A stretch of 52,937 nt of DNA from Planctomycetota bacterium (GCA_016873195.1 VGXW01000003.1:1-52937); one strand, 5' to 3'. Shown: positions 1 through 9,731, numbered from the stretch's first letter. Numbers and translations: made by a program. Notes: generated from the sequence alone by a model not told the origin.

Positions 1-340
1 CGCTGGTCGAACGGTGGCCGAGCGGATGGTTGTGCGTGATCGTGCGCGCGGTCTCGGCGATCGAGCAGTAGCGTCCGACGGTCGTGCCGGCGTCGAGGTG
101 GAACGGCCAGATCCAGCCGCCGTGCGTGTAGAGCCCGACCTCGACGTCGAACTGCTCGCGGAAGATGCGCCGCAAGGTCAGCGAGCAGACGCTGCCGCCC
201 TCGAGCTTGTGCAGGAGCCAGCGCAGCAGGCGCTTCCACTGCCACGACGGCAACCAGTAGAGCCGGTAGAGCAGCGCGCTGAGCACCGGCACGGCGCGCG
301 GCCGCAGCTTCGCCAGCGCCTTCGGGGTCGGCGCGGTCAT
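1..340 (-). CDS. Partial hexapeptide-repeat acyltransferase-like protein (truncated at window edge)
   Basis: Reverse-strand frame starting at 340: MTAPTPKALAKLRPRAVPVLSALLYRLYW...GLYTHGGWIWPFHLDAGTTVGRYCSIAETARTITHNHPLGHRSTS. The G-x-YCSIA...NHP pattern fits CatB/Vat-like left-handed beta-helix acyltransferases. ATGA overlap with the upstream nadE-like gene. Confidence 0.7.
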   Translation of the reverse strand, partial: MTAPTPKALAKLRPRAVPVLSALLYRLYWLPSWQWKRLLRWLLHKLEGGSVCSLTLRRIFREQFDVEVGLYTHGGWIWPFHLDAGTTVGRYCSIAETARTITHNHPLGHRSTS

Positions 341-1341
341 GCCACGTCCTCGACGAGCAGGGCGGCGCGGTGCAGCCGGGCGGCCACGTGGCGCTTGCGC
401 TCGATGTCGGCGAAGCCGCGCTCGACCTGGTCCGCGCGCAGGCCCATGGCCGCGGCGACCTCGGCCGGCGGCACCGCGTGCCGGTGCGCCCACAGCAGCA
501 GGTCCAGTTCCTGGTAGGGCAGCGCGAAGTAGAACTCCTGCTGCGTCTGCGGCAGGCTGTAGGTCTCGGTGCTCGGCGTCGCCTCGCGGATCGCGCGCGG
601 CACGCCGAGGTGCTCCGCCAGCGCGAAGACCTGCGTCTTGTACAGGTGCGCGATCGGCTTCAGGTCGGCGAGCCCGTCGCCGCCGCGCACGAAGAAGCCC
701 AGCTCGTACTCGAGCCGGTTCGGCGTGCCGATCACCGCGTAGTTGCGGCGTTCGGCCGCGTGGTACTCGAGCAGCTTGCGGGCGCGCTGCTTCATGTTCG
801 TCGCGGCGACGAGCTGCAGGTAGGCGTCGAGCGGCAGCCGCGCGCGCTGCTCGGCGCCGTCCGGCCGTTCGACGACGAGGTCGAACACGTTGGCGCGGTC
901 GCGGTCGAGCACGCCGCCGGCGATCGCGATCTTGTAGCGGTCGCCGGGCCGGTAGGCGGGGAACACCGAGGCGATCGCGGCGTCGCGGTGGCGGTAGCAG
1001 CCGAGCGGCTCGAGCGCGGCGGCGATGTCGACCTCCTCGAGGGCCACGCCGAGGCCGGCGCAGAGCTCCTGCGCGCGCTCGCGGCTGGACGGCGTCGAGT
1101 TGCGGCCGGGCAGGAACAGCGCGTGCACGCGTTCGCTGCCGAGCGCTCGCTGGCACAGCGCTGCGCAGACGGCGGAATCGACGCCGCCGCTGGTGGCGAC
1201 GACCGCGCCGCGCCGCTGCAGGTCGCGCGCGATGGTCGTGCGCAGCCACTCCTGGATGCGCGCGGCGGCCGCGGCGGGGTCGAGCGCGAGCACCTCGCGC
1301 GAGAACGGCGGTCGCCCGCCGGACACGGGATGGGGGGTCAT
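337..1341 (-). CDS. NAD(+) synthase-like ATP-PPi (PP-loop) amidating enzyme
   Basis: MTPHPVSGGRPPFS...VVATSGGVDSAVCAALCQRAL...; SGGVDS PP-loop motif and NAD synthase-like body (GTPNRLEYELGFFVRGGDGLADLKPIAHLYKTQVFALAEHLGVP). No glutaminase domain. Confidence 0.8.
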   Translation of the reverse strand: MTPHPVSGGRPPFSREVLALDPAAAAARIQEWLRTTIARDLQRRGAVVATSGGVDSAVCAALCQRALGSERVHALFLPGRNSTPSSRERAQELCAGLGVALEEVDIAAALEPLGCYRHRDAAIASVFPAYRPGDRYKIAIAGGVLDRDRANVFDLVVERPDGAEQRARLPLDAYLQLVAATNMKQRARKLLEYHAAERRNYAVIGTPNRLEYELGFFVRGGDGLADLKPIAHLYKTQVFALAEHLGVPRAIREATPSTETYSLPQTQQEFYFALPYQELDLLLWAHRHAVPPAEVAAAMGLRADQVERGFADIERKRHVAARLHRAALLVEDVA

Positions 1342-3353
1342 GGGGTCTGCCTCACGGGAGCGTCGGGGGCGGCGGCGTCGATGCACACGGTCGGGGCGGG
1401 CGCGAGCCGCCGCAGCGCGGCGGCGGCCCGGGCGGCGAAACCGCCGGCGAACTGGTCGGCGAGCAGCTGCAGCGTCGCGATGCCGGTGACGGCCATCGCC
1501 TCGCGTTCGGTGACCAGCCGGCCGCCGCTGGCGCGCGCCTTGGCGAGCAGTGCCGCGGCGGCCGTGCCGTCGAGCAGGGGGTTCCGGCGCAGGCGCTCGG
1601 GGCGCAGCAGTTCGGCGAGACCATCGGCCGGTCCTTCGGCGAGCAGCGCCGAAGCGGTCGGCGCGCGGTAGGGCTGCTTCTTGCGCCGCCAGACGTCCGC
1701 GGGCAGGAGCCGTGCGCCGAGGGCGCGCAGCACCAGCTTGTTGCGCAGGCCGCGCAGTTTGCGCGCGTCGGGCAGCGCGGCGCACAGGTCGACGACGGCC
1801 GGGTCGAGGAACGGGTAGCGCGCCTCGACGCCGTGGCCCAGTGCCACGCGGTCGCCCTGCGCGCCGAGCAGGTAGGGCGACAGGAACGACGCGATCTCGA
1901 GCGCCTGGGCGCGGCACAGCGGGCTACCGCGCGCGAAGTCCGCGGGCAGCAGCGCCTCGACCGCCGCACCGGGATCGCTGCCGGCCGCCGCGCGCAGGTC
2001 CGGGGCCAGGAAGCGCGCCGTCCACGCGTTGTTGCGCCAGCGGATCGCGTGCGAGTAGTGCGGGTGGCCCACGTCCTGCAGGCCCGCGGCGTAGAACGCC
2101 TGCCACATGGCACCGCTGCGCTGGTCGCTGCTGCCGACGAACTCGTGCACGCGCTGGAACAGCGCTGGCCGCACCGTCGAGCCGGGCGCGCGCGCCCAGA
2201 ACCGCCGCACGCGGTCCTCCTGGAAGATGCTGTAGCCGCCGAGCAGTTCGTCGGCGCCTTCGCCGGTCAGCACCGCCTTGATCCCGGTGCGCGCGACCAG
2301 CCCCGACAGCAGGAACATCGGCACCGGCGCCGTGCGCAGCAGCGGCGTCTCGCAGTGCCAGACGACCTCGGCGAGATTGGCGCGCACGTCCGCCTCGCTG
2401 CAGAGCACCTCGTGGTGCTGCGTGCCGAGCCACGCGGCGACGCGGCGTTGGGCCGCGGTCTCGTCGTAGGCCGGATCGGTGAAACGCAGCGAGAACGTGT
2501 GCAGCGCGCTCGCGCGGGGCGCCGCGAGCGCCGTGATCACCGACGAGTCGAGGCCGCCGCTCAGGTAGGTCGCGACGGGCACGTCGGCGACGAGCCGCGT
2601 CGCGACGGCGCGGTCGAGCTCCGCCGCGAGCGCGTCCACGTCGGCGGCGAACGAACCGGCGCCGGCCCCCGGGCGCAGTTCCGGCCGCCACCACGTGGTG
2701 CGCCGGGCCGCGAGGTCGCGGTCGAACCGGACCGCCTCGCCGGGGCGCACGCTCTGCACGCCGGCGAACACGGTGCGCGGCGCCGGCGCCGCCCACAGCG
2801 TGAACGCCGCCACGAGGCCGGCGGCGTCGAAGGTCACCGGCACGTGCCCGCTGGCGAGCAGCGCCTTGACCTCGGAGCCGAACACCACGCCTTCGGGTCG
2901 CTCGGCGTAGAACAGCGGCAGGATGCCGAGCCGGTCCCGCACGAGCCACAGCTGCCCGGTCCGCGCGTCGTAGAGCGCGAACGCGAACTGCCCGTCGAGC
3001 CGGGGCCAGGCGCCCTCGCCCCACTGCTCGTAGGCGTGCACGATCACCTCGATGTCGCAGCGGGTGCGGAACACGTGGCCGGCCCGCCGCAGTTCGTCGC
3101 GCAGCGCGAGGTGGCCGAAGATCTCGCCGTTGCCGACCACGAGCACGCTGCCGTCCTCGTTCGCCAGCGGCTGGTGGCCGCCCTGCAGGTCGAGCAGCGA
3201 CAGCCGCGCGTGCGCGAGGCCGACGCGGCCGTCGCGGTAGAGCCCGTGGCCGTCGGGGCCGCGGTGCGCCAGCACGGAGACCATGCGCCGGAGCACGTCG
3301 AACTGCGGTGGGCCGTTGCCCGGGGCAAGGCCCATGCCTGCGATGCCACACAT
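1338..3353 (-). CDS. asnB: Asparagine synthase (glutamine-hydrolysing)
   Basis: MCGIAGMGLAPG N-terminal nucleophile Cys, RGPDGHG, SGGLDSSVITALAA, GEGADELLGGY motifs. Confidence 0.93.
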   Translation of the reverse strand: MCGIAGMGLAPGNGPPQFDVLRRMVSVLAHRGPDGHGLYRDGRVGLAHARLSLLDLQGGHQPLANEDGSVLVVGNGEIFGHLALRDELRRAGHVFRTRCDIEVIVHAYEQWGEGAWPRLDGQFAFALYDARTGQLWLVRDRLGILPLFYAERPEGVVFGSEVKALLASGHVPVTFDAAGLVAAFTLWAAPAPRTVFAGVQSVRPGEAVRFDRDLAARRTTWWRPELRPGAGAGSFAADVDALAAELDRAVATRLVADVPVATYLSGGLDSSVITALAAPRASALHTFSLRFTDPAYDETAAQRRVAAWLGTQHHEVLCSEADVRANLAEVVWHCETPLLRTAPVPMFLLSGLVARTGIKAVLTGEGADELLGGYSIFQEDRVRRFWARAPGSTVRPALFQRVHEFVGSSDQRSGAMWQAFYAAGLQDVGHPHYSHAIRWRNNAWTARFLAPDLRAAAGSDPGAAVEALLPADFARGSPLCRAQALEIASFLSPYLLGAQGDRVALGHGVEARYPFLDPAVVDLCAALPDARKLRGLRNKLVLRALGARLLPADVWRRKKQPYRAPTASALLAEGPADGLAELLRPERLRRNPLLDGTAAAALLAKARASGGRLVTEREAMAVTGIATLQLLADQFAGGFAARAAAALRRLAPAPTVCIDAAAPDAPVRQTP

Positions 3354-3476
3354 CGGTCGGTCTGCAGGGGGCGGGAGTCAGGACGACAGCTCGAGCCATC
3401 GTCGATCGAGGCGACCGCACTGTAACCGCGGCAGCGCTCGTTGCGGCATGGGCATCCGCGGCGGCAAGGGGGCGCT

Positions 3477-4775
3477 TCAGCCGGCCTCGCCGGGCCGGCG
3501 CGCGCCGCCGAGGCGGCGCAGGAACGCGGCGAGTTCACCCGCGAGGTGGCTGCGTTCGAAGCGCGCGAGGTCCGGCGACCACGCGGGCTCGCGGAACCCG
3601 CCGCGCCGCCACGCCGCGTGCAGCGCTTCGATCCGGCCGGCGAGGCCCGCCTCGTCGCACGGCTCGGCGACGAAGCCGCGCGGCGAGGCGGCGACGAAGT
3701 CGCGCGCGTCGCCTTGCGGCAGGCCGGCGAGCACCGGCCGGCCCGAGGCCAGGTACTCGTAGGTCTTGCCGGGCACGATGCGCGACCGGTGGCCCGGCGG
3801 CAGCCCGTGCAGCGTCAGGAACAGCGCGTCGGCACCGCGCACCGCGGCGATCAGTTCCCGGTGCGGGCGGTAGGGCACGAGGTCCACCGCGTCGGCGACG
3901 CCCGACTCGCGCACGCAGCGCTCGAGCGGCGGGTCGATCGAGCCGATGCAGCGGAACCGCACCTCGCGCCCGGCCGCGGTCCCGCGCGCGCGCAGCGCGC
4001 GCAGCGCCGCGAGCAGGTGCCGCGGCGTCCGGCCGCTCGGCACGATCGGCTCGGCGCGGTGGCGCACGAACCCGAGCCAGCGCCGCAGCGGGCGCTCGTG
4101 CGCGTAGAGTTCCTCGCACAGGAACGAGCCCGCGTGCAGCAGCACGAGCTGCTCGCCCGGCTCGACGCGCGGTGCCGGCGGCGCGAACTCGGACGCGTCC
4201 CAGCCGTTCGTGATCGCGACGACGGCTTCGGGATGCAGCGAGGGTTCGGTGCGCAGGAACAGTTCGCGGCACTCGGGCGTGTTGGCGACCACGCCGTCGA
4301 CGCTGCGCAGCATCGTGCGCATCGCCGCGAGGGCGCGCCGCCAGTGCCAGTACGTGCGGTAGTCCAGCACGCCGTCGAGCGCCCACGGATCGCGCAGGTC
4401 GACGGCGACGGGGATCCCGTGCCGTGCGCCGAGCGCGTGCGCCGCCTGCCACAGCGGCCACGGCGAGACCGTCGCGAGGATCGCGTCGGGGCGGTCCGCC
4501 ACGATCGCCTGCGAGCCGGCCGGCCCCATCGCCGCGGCGACCGCGTCGATGCCGGCCGCGCCGGCCGGCGTGCGCACGATCGTGCAGTGCCGTTCGACCT
4601 CGGCGAGGGCCGCCGCGTCCTCGGGGTCGTAGCGGCTGCGCTGCGGCGGCGGCGAGCGCGTCAGCACCGTGCAGCGCACGCCGTGCGCCGGCAGGTGCCG
4701 CGCGAACGAGATCGGCCGCTGGGCGCCGGGGCCGCCGTCGGGCGGGAAGTAGTAGGCGAGCAGCAGCAGGTGCAT
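3477..4775 (-). CDS. Glycosyltransferase family 4-like protein
   Basis: MHLLLLAYYFPPDGGPGAQRPISFARHLPAHG... and C-terminal VPGKTYEYLASGRPVLAGLPQGDARDFV. Confidence 0.85.
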   Translation of the reverse strand: MHLLLLAYYFPPDGGPGAQRPISFARHLPAHGVRCTVLTRSPPPQRSRYDPEDAAALAEVERHCTIVRTPAGAAGIDAVAAAMGPAGSQAIVADRPDAILATVSPWPLWQAAHALGARHGIPVAVDLRDPWALDGVLDYRTYWHWRRALAAMRTMLRSVDGVVANTPECRELFLRTEPSLHPEAVVAITNGWDASEFAPPAPRVEPGEQLVLLHAGSFLCEELYAHERPLRRWLGFVRHRAEPIVPSGRTPRHLLAALRALRARGTAAGREVRFRCIGSIDPPLERCVRESGVADAVDLVPYRPHRELIAAVRGADALFLTLHGLPPGHRSRIVPGKTYEYLASGRPVLAGLPQGDARDFVAASPRGFVAEPCDEAGLAGRIEALHAAWRRGGFREPAWSPDLARFERSHLAGELAAFLRRLGGARRPGEAG

Positions 4776-4869
4776 GGTCGGTGCGGGGAACTCTGGCACA
4801 GGATCGCCGCCCGGGGCCGCCGGGCGAAGCGGAGTGCCCGCAAAACCGCGGCGGCCGGGCCGCCGGCGG

Positions 4870-6459
4870 TCACAGGTCGCCGACGCGCAGCTCGAGCCCG
4901 TTCGACGCGATCGCGCCGAGCGGCGTCAGGTTCGCCTGCGGGGCGAAGACGGCCGCCTGCGCCAGCAGCGTGACGCCGATCAGGACCGGCACCTGCAGCG
5001 GCAGCGAATGGCTCGTCGCGGGGGCCACGAACAACAGCGTCGCCAGGCCGTCGGTGTAGCGCGTGCAGCCCGGCATGCCGATGCCGGCGAGGCCGAGGGC
5101 GGGGTTGCCGAGGCCGAGCAGCACGGCGCCGAACGGCGTGCCGGCCGGGATCTCGCCGGCCAGCAGCTGGATCGTCGTGCCGGCGACCGGCCGCGCGGAG
5201 GCGGCCAGCGCCAGCGGCCGCAGGTCGGCGCCCGGCACGGTGAAGCTGCCCGGCACGGCCGCGGAGAGGTCGATGCCGCCCGGATCGAGCGTCGCGCTGC
5301 CCGGCGACCAGCCGACCAGGTGCGCGTCGCCGTAGGCGCTGCCGCCGAGGGGGTCGATGCCGCGGAACACGAAGTGCACGGCGCCGGTCGCCAGCACGAA
5401 CTGCAGCTGGAACGTGCTCGGCGCGGTGCCGGCCCCGGTCCCGGAGTAGCCGAAGACGCCGTCCCAGGTCACGACCGCCCTGCCCGCGGCCTCCTCGGTC
5501 TTCACCTGGCCGCTGCCGGGGAACGTCGGGTTGTAGTCGTGCCAGCACGCGTAGACCGTCTGCGCCATCGCGAGCAGTCCCGCCGCCGTGGGCTGATACC
5601 CCGATCCGTTGCCGTTCGCCATCGAGACGAAGCCGTTCGAGCACACGACCAGCGACGAGGTGCTGCCGCCGGGATACGGGAACGGCGCCGACAGCGTGAC
5701 CGAGGTCTGTCCGTCGTCGCCGAGCGGCAGCACCGCCGCACCCGCCGACGGCGGCAGGTAGGCCGCCTGCAGCGGGCCGACCGCGTAGCCGCCGTTCTGC
5801 GGCTGCAGCGTGAAGCCGCCCATCGACAGGTCGAACGAGGCTGCGGTCGGGAACAGCTCGTAGAAGGTCGCCGGCGCGGCGACGCACCCGGCACCGTAGG
5901 TCGCGCTCGACGCGATCGTGCCCGGCGTCGCGATCGTGTAGTGCAGGCTGCCGTTCCACACGCGCGGGTTGTTCACCGCGCCCGTGAAGATGCCTCCCGA
6001 GGCCCCGCACTGCAGCGTCAGTTCCGTGCGCGCGTAGACCTGGTTGCCGCCGTTGCCGTTCGTGTAGCAGGGGCCCAGCGTGCCGCGGTAGACGATCGCG
6101 ACGCCGAGGCTGCCGGCCGGCAGCACGAACGGCGTCACCATCGGTGCCGGGGCCGGCGTGCCCTCGGGCTGCGCGTTCACGAGCGCCGAACTGCCGCGCA
6201 GGGTCCAGGCCGCGGGGTTCGTGTCCTTGCCGACCCAGGTTGCCGGCGCGGTCCAGAACTCCACCGCGCTGGCGCCGAGACCCTGGAAGCAGTTGACGTC
6301 GACCTGGTGGATCGTGATCGGCACCGCGACGGCGACGTCGAAGTAGACCGCGCTGTCGCCGGGCAGGCCGTTGCCGCCCAGGTACGTCGTCGTCAGCGGG
6401 GACTGCGCCGGGGCGGCGGCGGCCACCGCCAGGAGGACCAGGACGGACAGGGAACGCAT
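4870..6459 (-). CDS. Secreted hypothetical protein with shared C-terminal domain
   Basis: Signal peptide MRSLSVLVLLAVAAAAPAQS; C-terminal ~95 aa (GTPFGAVLLGLGNPALGLAGIGMPGC...IASNGLELRVGDL) resembles other secreted proteins in the window. Confidence 0.8.
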   Translation of the reverse strand: MRSLSVLVLLAVAAAAPAQSPLTTTYLGGNGLPGDSAVYFDVAVAVPITIHQVDVNCFQGLGASAVEFWTAPATWVGKDTNPAAWTLRGSSALVNAQPEGTPAPAPMVTPFVLPAGSLGVAIVYRGTLGPCYTNGNGGNQVYARTELTLQCGASGGIFTGAVNNPRVWNGSLHYTIATPGTIASSATYGAGCVAAPATFYELFPTAASFDLSMGGFTLQPQNGGYAVGPLQAAYLPPSAGAAVLPLGDDGQTSVTLSAPFPYPGGSTSSLVVCSNGFVSMANGNGSGYQPTAAGLLAMAQTVYACWHDYNPTFPGSGQVKTEEAAGRAVVTWDGVFGYSGTGAGTAPSTFQLQFVLATGAVHFVFRGIDPLGGSAYGDAHLVGWSPGSATLDPGGIDLSAAVPGSFTVPGADLRPLALAASARPVAGTTIQLLAGEIPAGTPFGAVLLGLGNPALGLAGIGMPGCTRYTDGLATLLFVAPATSHSLPLQVPVLIGVTLLAQAAVFAPQANLTPLGAIASNGLELRVGDL

Positions 6460-6495
6460 GGGGCCGGACAGCCTACCACCCGCGCGCGCTGGCCG

Positions 6496-7248
6496 TCAGC
6501 CGGACCGGGACCGCGCCGCGGCGGCCGCGCGCGACGCGGTGCCGGCCGCCGTTGCCGTGGGCAGTTCGAGCAGCCGGCCGTCCGCGCCGACCGGCCCGAC
6601 GGCGACGAGCGTCTCGGGCCAGAACGTCACGCGCGGATTCACCACCAGCGAATCGGGGAACAGCCGCCGCAGCTGGCGCGCACCCAGCAGGTGCACGTCC
6701 GAGTAGTCGTTGCCCGGCTGGTAGCGCCGGTGCACGTGGTTGTAGGCCCACAGCCGCGCGACCCGGTGCATCCAGCGCGGCGGCAGCCAGGAGATCAGCG
6801 GCACGCGGGCGTGGAACTCGAACGGATACCAGCGGTTCGGCGTGGTCAGGAACCAGCGCTTGCCGACGCGGCGCACCTCGGCGGCCATGCGCGCCTGCGC
6901 GGCGAAGTCGCCGACGTGCTCGATCACCGCGTTGCTGTAGACGAGGTCGAACGACCGGTCGGCGAACGGCAGCTCGCGCGCGTCGGCGACCTGCGTGCGC
7001 ACGCCGGGGAACGCCGCGCGGATCGCCTGCAGATGCTGCGGCAGGATGTTGACCGCGGTGATGCGGCCCTGGTCCGGGAACCGTTCGAGGAGCTGGCGCG
7101 ACTGCGCGTCGACCTGGCTGCCGATGTCGAGGACCAGCTCGTCGCCGGTCAGCGGCAGGTGGCGCTGCAGCAGCTCCATCTTGATGCGGCGCGAGCGCTG
7201 CGACAGCCGTTCGAACAACGCGGTGACGGGCATGGGGCCGCGCAGCAT
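6496..7248 (-). CDS. Class I SAM-dependent methyltransferase
   Basis: LVLDIGSQVDAQ, DARELPFADRSFDLVYSNAVIEHVGD, FLTTPNRWYPFEFH; Methyltransf_11-type motifs. Start may be the internal Met at 7233. Confidence 0.85.
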   Translation of the reverse strand: MLRGPMPVTALFERLSQRSRRIKMELLQRHLPLTGDELVLDIGSQVDAQSRQLLERFPDQGRITAVNILPQHLQAIRAAFPGVRTQVADARELPFADRSFDLVYSNAVIEHVGDFAAQARMAAEVRRVGKRWFLTTPNRWYPFEFHARVPLISWLPPRWMHRVARLWAYNHVHRRYQPGNDYSDVHLLGARQLRRLFPDSLVVNPRVTFWPETLVAVGPVGADGRLLELPTATAAGTASRAAAAARSRSG

Positions 7249-7325
7249 AGCGCGGGCCGCGCGGTCGCGGGCGGCGGCGCGCGCTGCTGCGGACCCGGGC
7301 GCGGTGAACGGGTATCGTCCCGCGC

Positions 7326-8126
7326 ATGCTCGTCCGGACGCTGCTGTCGTCGTTCGCCTGCGGATTGCTGTGCCTGGCCGGCCCCGCGGCCCTGCCCGCG
7401 CAGGGCAAGCCGAAGGTGGCCGAGCCCAAGGTCGAGAAGCCGAAGGCCGGCAAGCCCGCTGGTCCGGTGAAGGAGGATCCGCTGACGGCGAAGGACCCGG
7501 TCGTCGTGGCGCTCGACAAGTTCCGCAAGGACAAGGTCTCGACGAAACGCGCCGACTGGAAGACGGCGCTGCCCGCTCCGCCGCTGCAGACCTTCGACGG
7601 CAAGCGCGACTACCGCTGGCACGTCGAGACGGACAAGGGCACGTTGACCGTGCTGCTGCTGCCCGAGGCGGCGCCGATGCACGTGACCTCGGTGATCTAC
7701 CTCGCGCGCTGCGGCTTCTACGACGGGCTCGGGTTCCCGCGCATCCTGAAGGGGTTCATGGCGCAGGGCGGCAGTCCGACGAACACGACGTCGGGCAACG
7801 CGGGCTACACCATGGACGGCGAGTTCCTCACCGGCGCGAAGCACGACCGCGAAGGCACGCTGAGCGCGGCGAACTCGGGCCAGCCGAACACCGACGGCTC
7901 GCAGTTCTTCCTGACCTTCGTGCCGACGCCGCACCTCGACGGCAAGCACACGGTGCACGGCTACGTGACCGAAGGACTCGAGGTGCTGCGCGCGATCGAG
8001 GCCTGCGGGACCGACCAGGACGGGCAGGCGCCGCGCGAGTCCGTGACGATCGTGCGCACGTGGATCACCGTGGCGCCGAAACCGCCGGCGGCGCCGGGCG
8101 TGGGCGACGGGCAGACCGGCCGCTGA
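7326..8126 (+). CDS. Secreted cyclophilin-type peptidyl-prolyl cis-trans isomerase
   Basis: Signal peptide; DKGTLTVLLLPEAAPMHVTSVIYLARCGFYDGLGFPRILKGFMAQGG...GTLSAANSGQPNTDGSQFFLTFVPTPHLDGKHTVHGYV. Confidence 0.93.
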   Translation: MLVRTLLSSFACGLLCLAGPAALPAQGKPKVAEPKVEKPKAGKPAGPVKEDPLTAKDPVVVALDKFRKDKVSTKRADWKTALPAPPLQTFDGKRDYRWHVETDKGTLTVLLLPEAAPMHVTSVIYLARCGFYDGLGFPRILKGFMAQGGSPTNTTSGNAGYTMDGEFLTGAKHDREGTLSAANSGQPNTDGSQFFLTFVPTPHLDGKHTVHGYVTEGLEVLRAIEACGTDQDGQAPRESVTIVRTWITVAPKPPAAPGVGDGQTGR

Positions 8127-8153
8127 ACCAGGCGCTCTCTGCGGGCCCGCGGC

Positions 8154-9731
8154 CTATCGCGCCGGCGCGACGCGGAACACCACGTGCTGCTCCTGCCCGT
8201 CGACCGCGGCGCGCGGCGCGTTCGCCTGCAGGTGCAGGAAGCGCCGGCCGGCAAAGCGCTCGAGCACCGCGTGCGCCATCGCGAACGGCAACACCTCGCC
8301 GCCGGCCCCGGTCGCCGCGGCCTCGGCGCGCACGGCCGTGCAGCCGGCGGGCAGCAGCCCGTCGACGGCAACGCGCACCGGCACGCAGGCGCCGCGCTCG
8401 CGGTCGGTGCCGTACATGTCCCACGCGCGCGCGTGGAAACCCTGCGCCCAGTCGACGCGCACCGTGAACGCGCCGCCCCCGGTCCGCTCGACCGCGACCT
8501 GCTCGCGCGGATCCCGCGTCGCCGCGAACGGCCGTAGCGTCGGATCGCCGAGCAGCACGCGGTTGGCGCCGCCGCCCTGCATCACGTGTTCGCCGCGGTC
8601 GACGAACTTCCCGCCCTCGACGAGGTCGAGGCGCAGCGGGCCCCGCGCGGCGAGCAGCACGTCGTCCCACGACGACTTCACGGCCTCGCCGAGACTCGCA
8701 CCCTCGCGCAGCGCGAACTCCGATTCGCGCATCGCCGACATGCCGTGGTTGGGCCCGACCGGCGCCAGCAGCGCCACGGCGCCGGCGTCGAGGAACGACA
8801 GGCCGAGGCTCTGGTCCAGCGGCAGCAGGTGCACGGTGCCGCGCTCGGCGCGGCCGAACGTGGAGACGATGTCGCCCTCGAGCACCACGCGGTGCGTCGC
8901 CGCGGCATGGCACGTGCCGCTCCAGACGATGGTGCCGGGCAGCTGCATCGTGCGCACGTCGGCCGCGAGCAGGCGCGGCATCGCGCCGCCCGGATCCTGG
9001 CCGACCTTGCCGGGCTCGTAGTCCCAGTGCTTCTCGCGCTGGAGGTTGCGGTCGCCGTCGAACAGCCAGATGCCCTGCGGGTCGCCGTTGCCGCTCCACT
9101 CGAGCACGTTCGCCTGCGCGAGCTGCGGCAGCGCCCGGCGCACGAACGCGCGCACATCGGGATCCTGCTCGACGATGCCGAAGTAGTACGAGTCGCCCGC
9201 GAAGCCGGCCGCGCGCTCGAGCTCGGAGCGGTGGCCGCGGTAGATCGTCGACTGCATGCCCGAGGCGACGCCAGCACTGTGCCAGATCCGCCCGCGCAGG
9301 CCCTGCCGGTGCAGCTCCTCGGTGCGCGCCCAGAGGGCCGCGAGCGCCTTGCCGTCGCGCGCGGTCAGGTAGCCGAACGCGGCGTCGGCGCACGGGTCGT
9401 CGTCGAGGCCGGCGAGCGCGAGCAGGATGCGGCGGTGCAGCGTCACGTCGAAGCGCTCGGGACGCACGAAGAACAGCACCGCGGGCGGGCTGCCGTGCCC
9501 GAGCAGGCGGGTGCGCAGCGCGGCGTCGTCCGTGCCGTCCCAGGCGAGCTGCGGGGCGCCGTGGAACTTCGCTGCGGCCTTCGCGACGGCGAGGAAGTCG
9601 CGGTCCCCGGCGTCGGCGGCATCGAGCGCGATGGTCACGACCGCGGCGCGCGGCGCGGCGGGCGGCGGGGGAGTTGCCGGCGGCACCTGCGGCAGGGGTG
9701 CTTGCAGCAACGCGGCGAACTGGAGGAGCAT
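8154..9731 (-). CDS. Secreted protein, possible gingipain/C25-like caspase-fold protein
   Basis: MLLQFAALLQAPLPQVPP...; DDDPCADAAFGYLTA, EWSGNGDPQGIW, IVWSGTCHAAA, GAVALLAPVGPNHG, LLGDPTLRPF resemble peptidase C25 landmarks, weakly. Confidence 0.5.
   Translation of the reverse strand: MLLQFAALLQAPLPQVPPATPPPPAAPRAAVVTIALDAADAGDRDFLAVAKAAAKFHGAPQLAWDGTDDAALRTRLLGHGSPPAVLFFVRPERFDVTLHRRILLALAGLDDDPCADAAFGYLTARDGKALAALWARTEELHRQGLRGRIWHSAGVASGMQSTIYRGHRSELERAAGFAGDSYYFGIVEQDPDVRAFVRRALPQLAQANVLEWSGNGDPQGIWLFDGDRNLQREKHWDYEPGKVGQDPGGAMPRLLAADVRTMQLPGTIVWSGTCHAAATHRVVLEGDIVSTFGRAERGTVHLLPLDQSLGLSFLDAGAVALLAPVGPNHGMSAMRESEFALREGASLGEAVKSSWDDVLLAARGPLRLDLVEGGKFVDRGEHVMQGGGANRVLLGDPTLRPFAATRDPREQVAVERTGGGAFTVRVDWAQGFHARAWDMYGTDRERGACVPVRVAVDGLLPAGCTAVRAEAAATGAGGEVLPFAMAHAVLERFAGRRFLHLQANAPRAAVDGQEQHVVFRVAPAR

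Noticed and set aside
339-3425. 1028-aa plus-strand ORF opposite asnB/nadE-like genes
   Set aside because: Arg/Ala/Gly-rich antisense translation with no motifs; real genes are on the minus strand.
4774-7470. 898-aa plus-strand ORF opposite secreted protein and methyltransferase
   Set aside because: Antisense shadow ORF in high-GC DNA.
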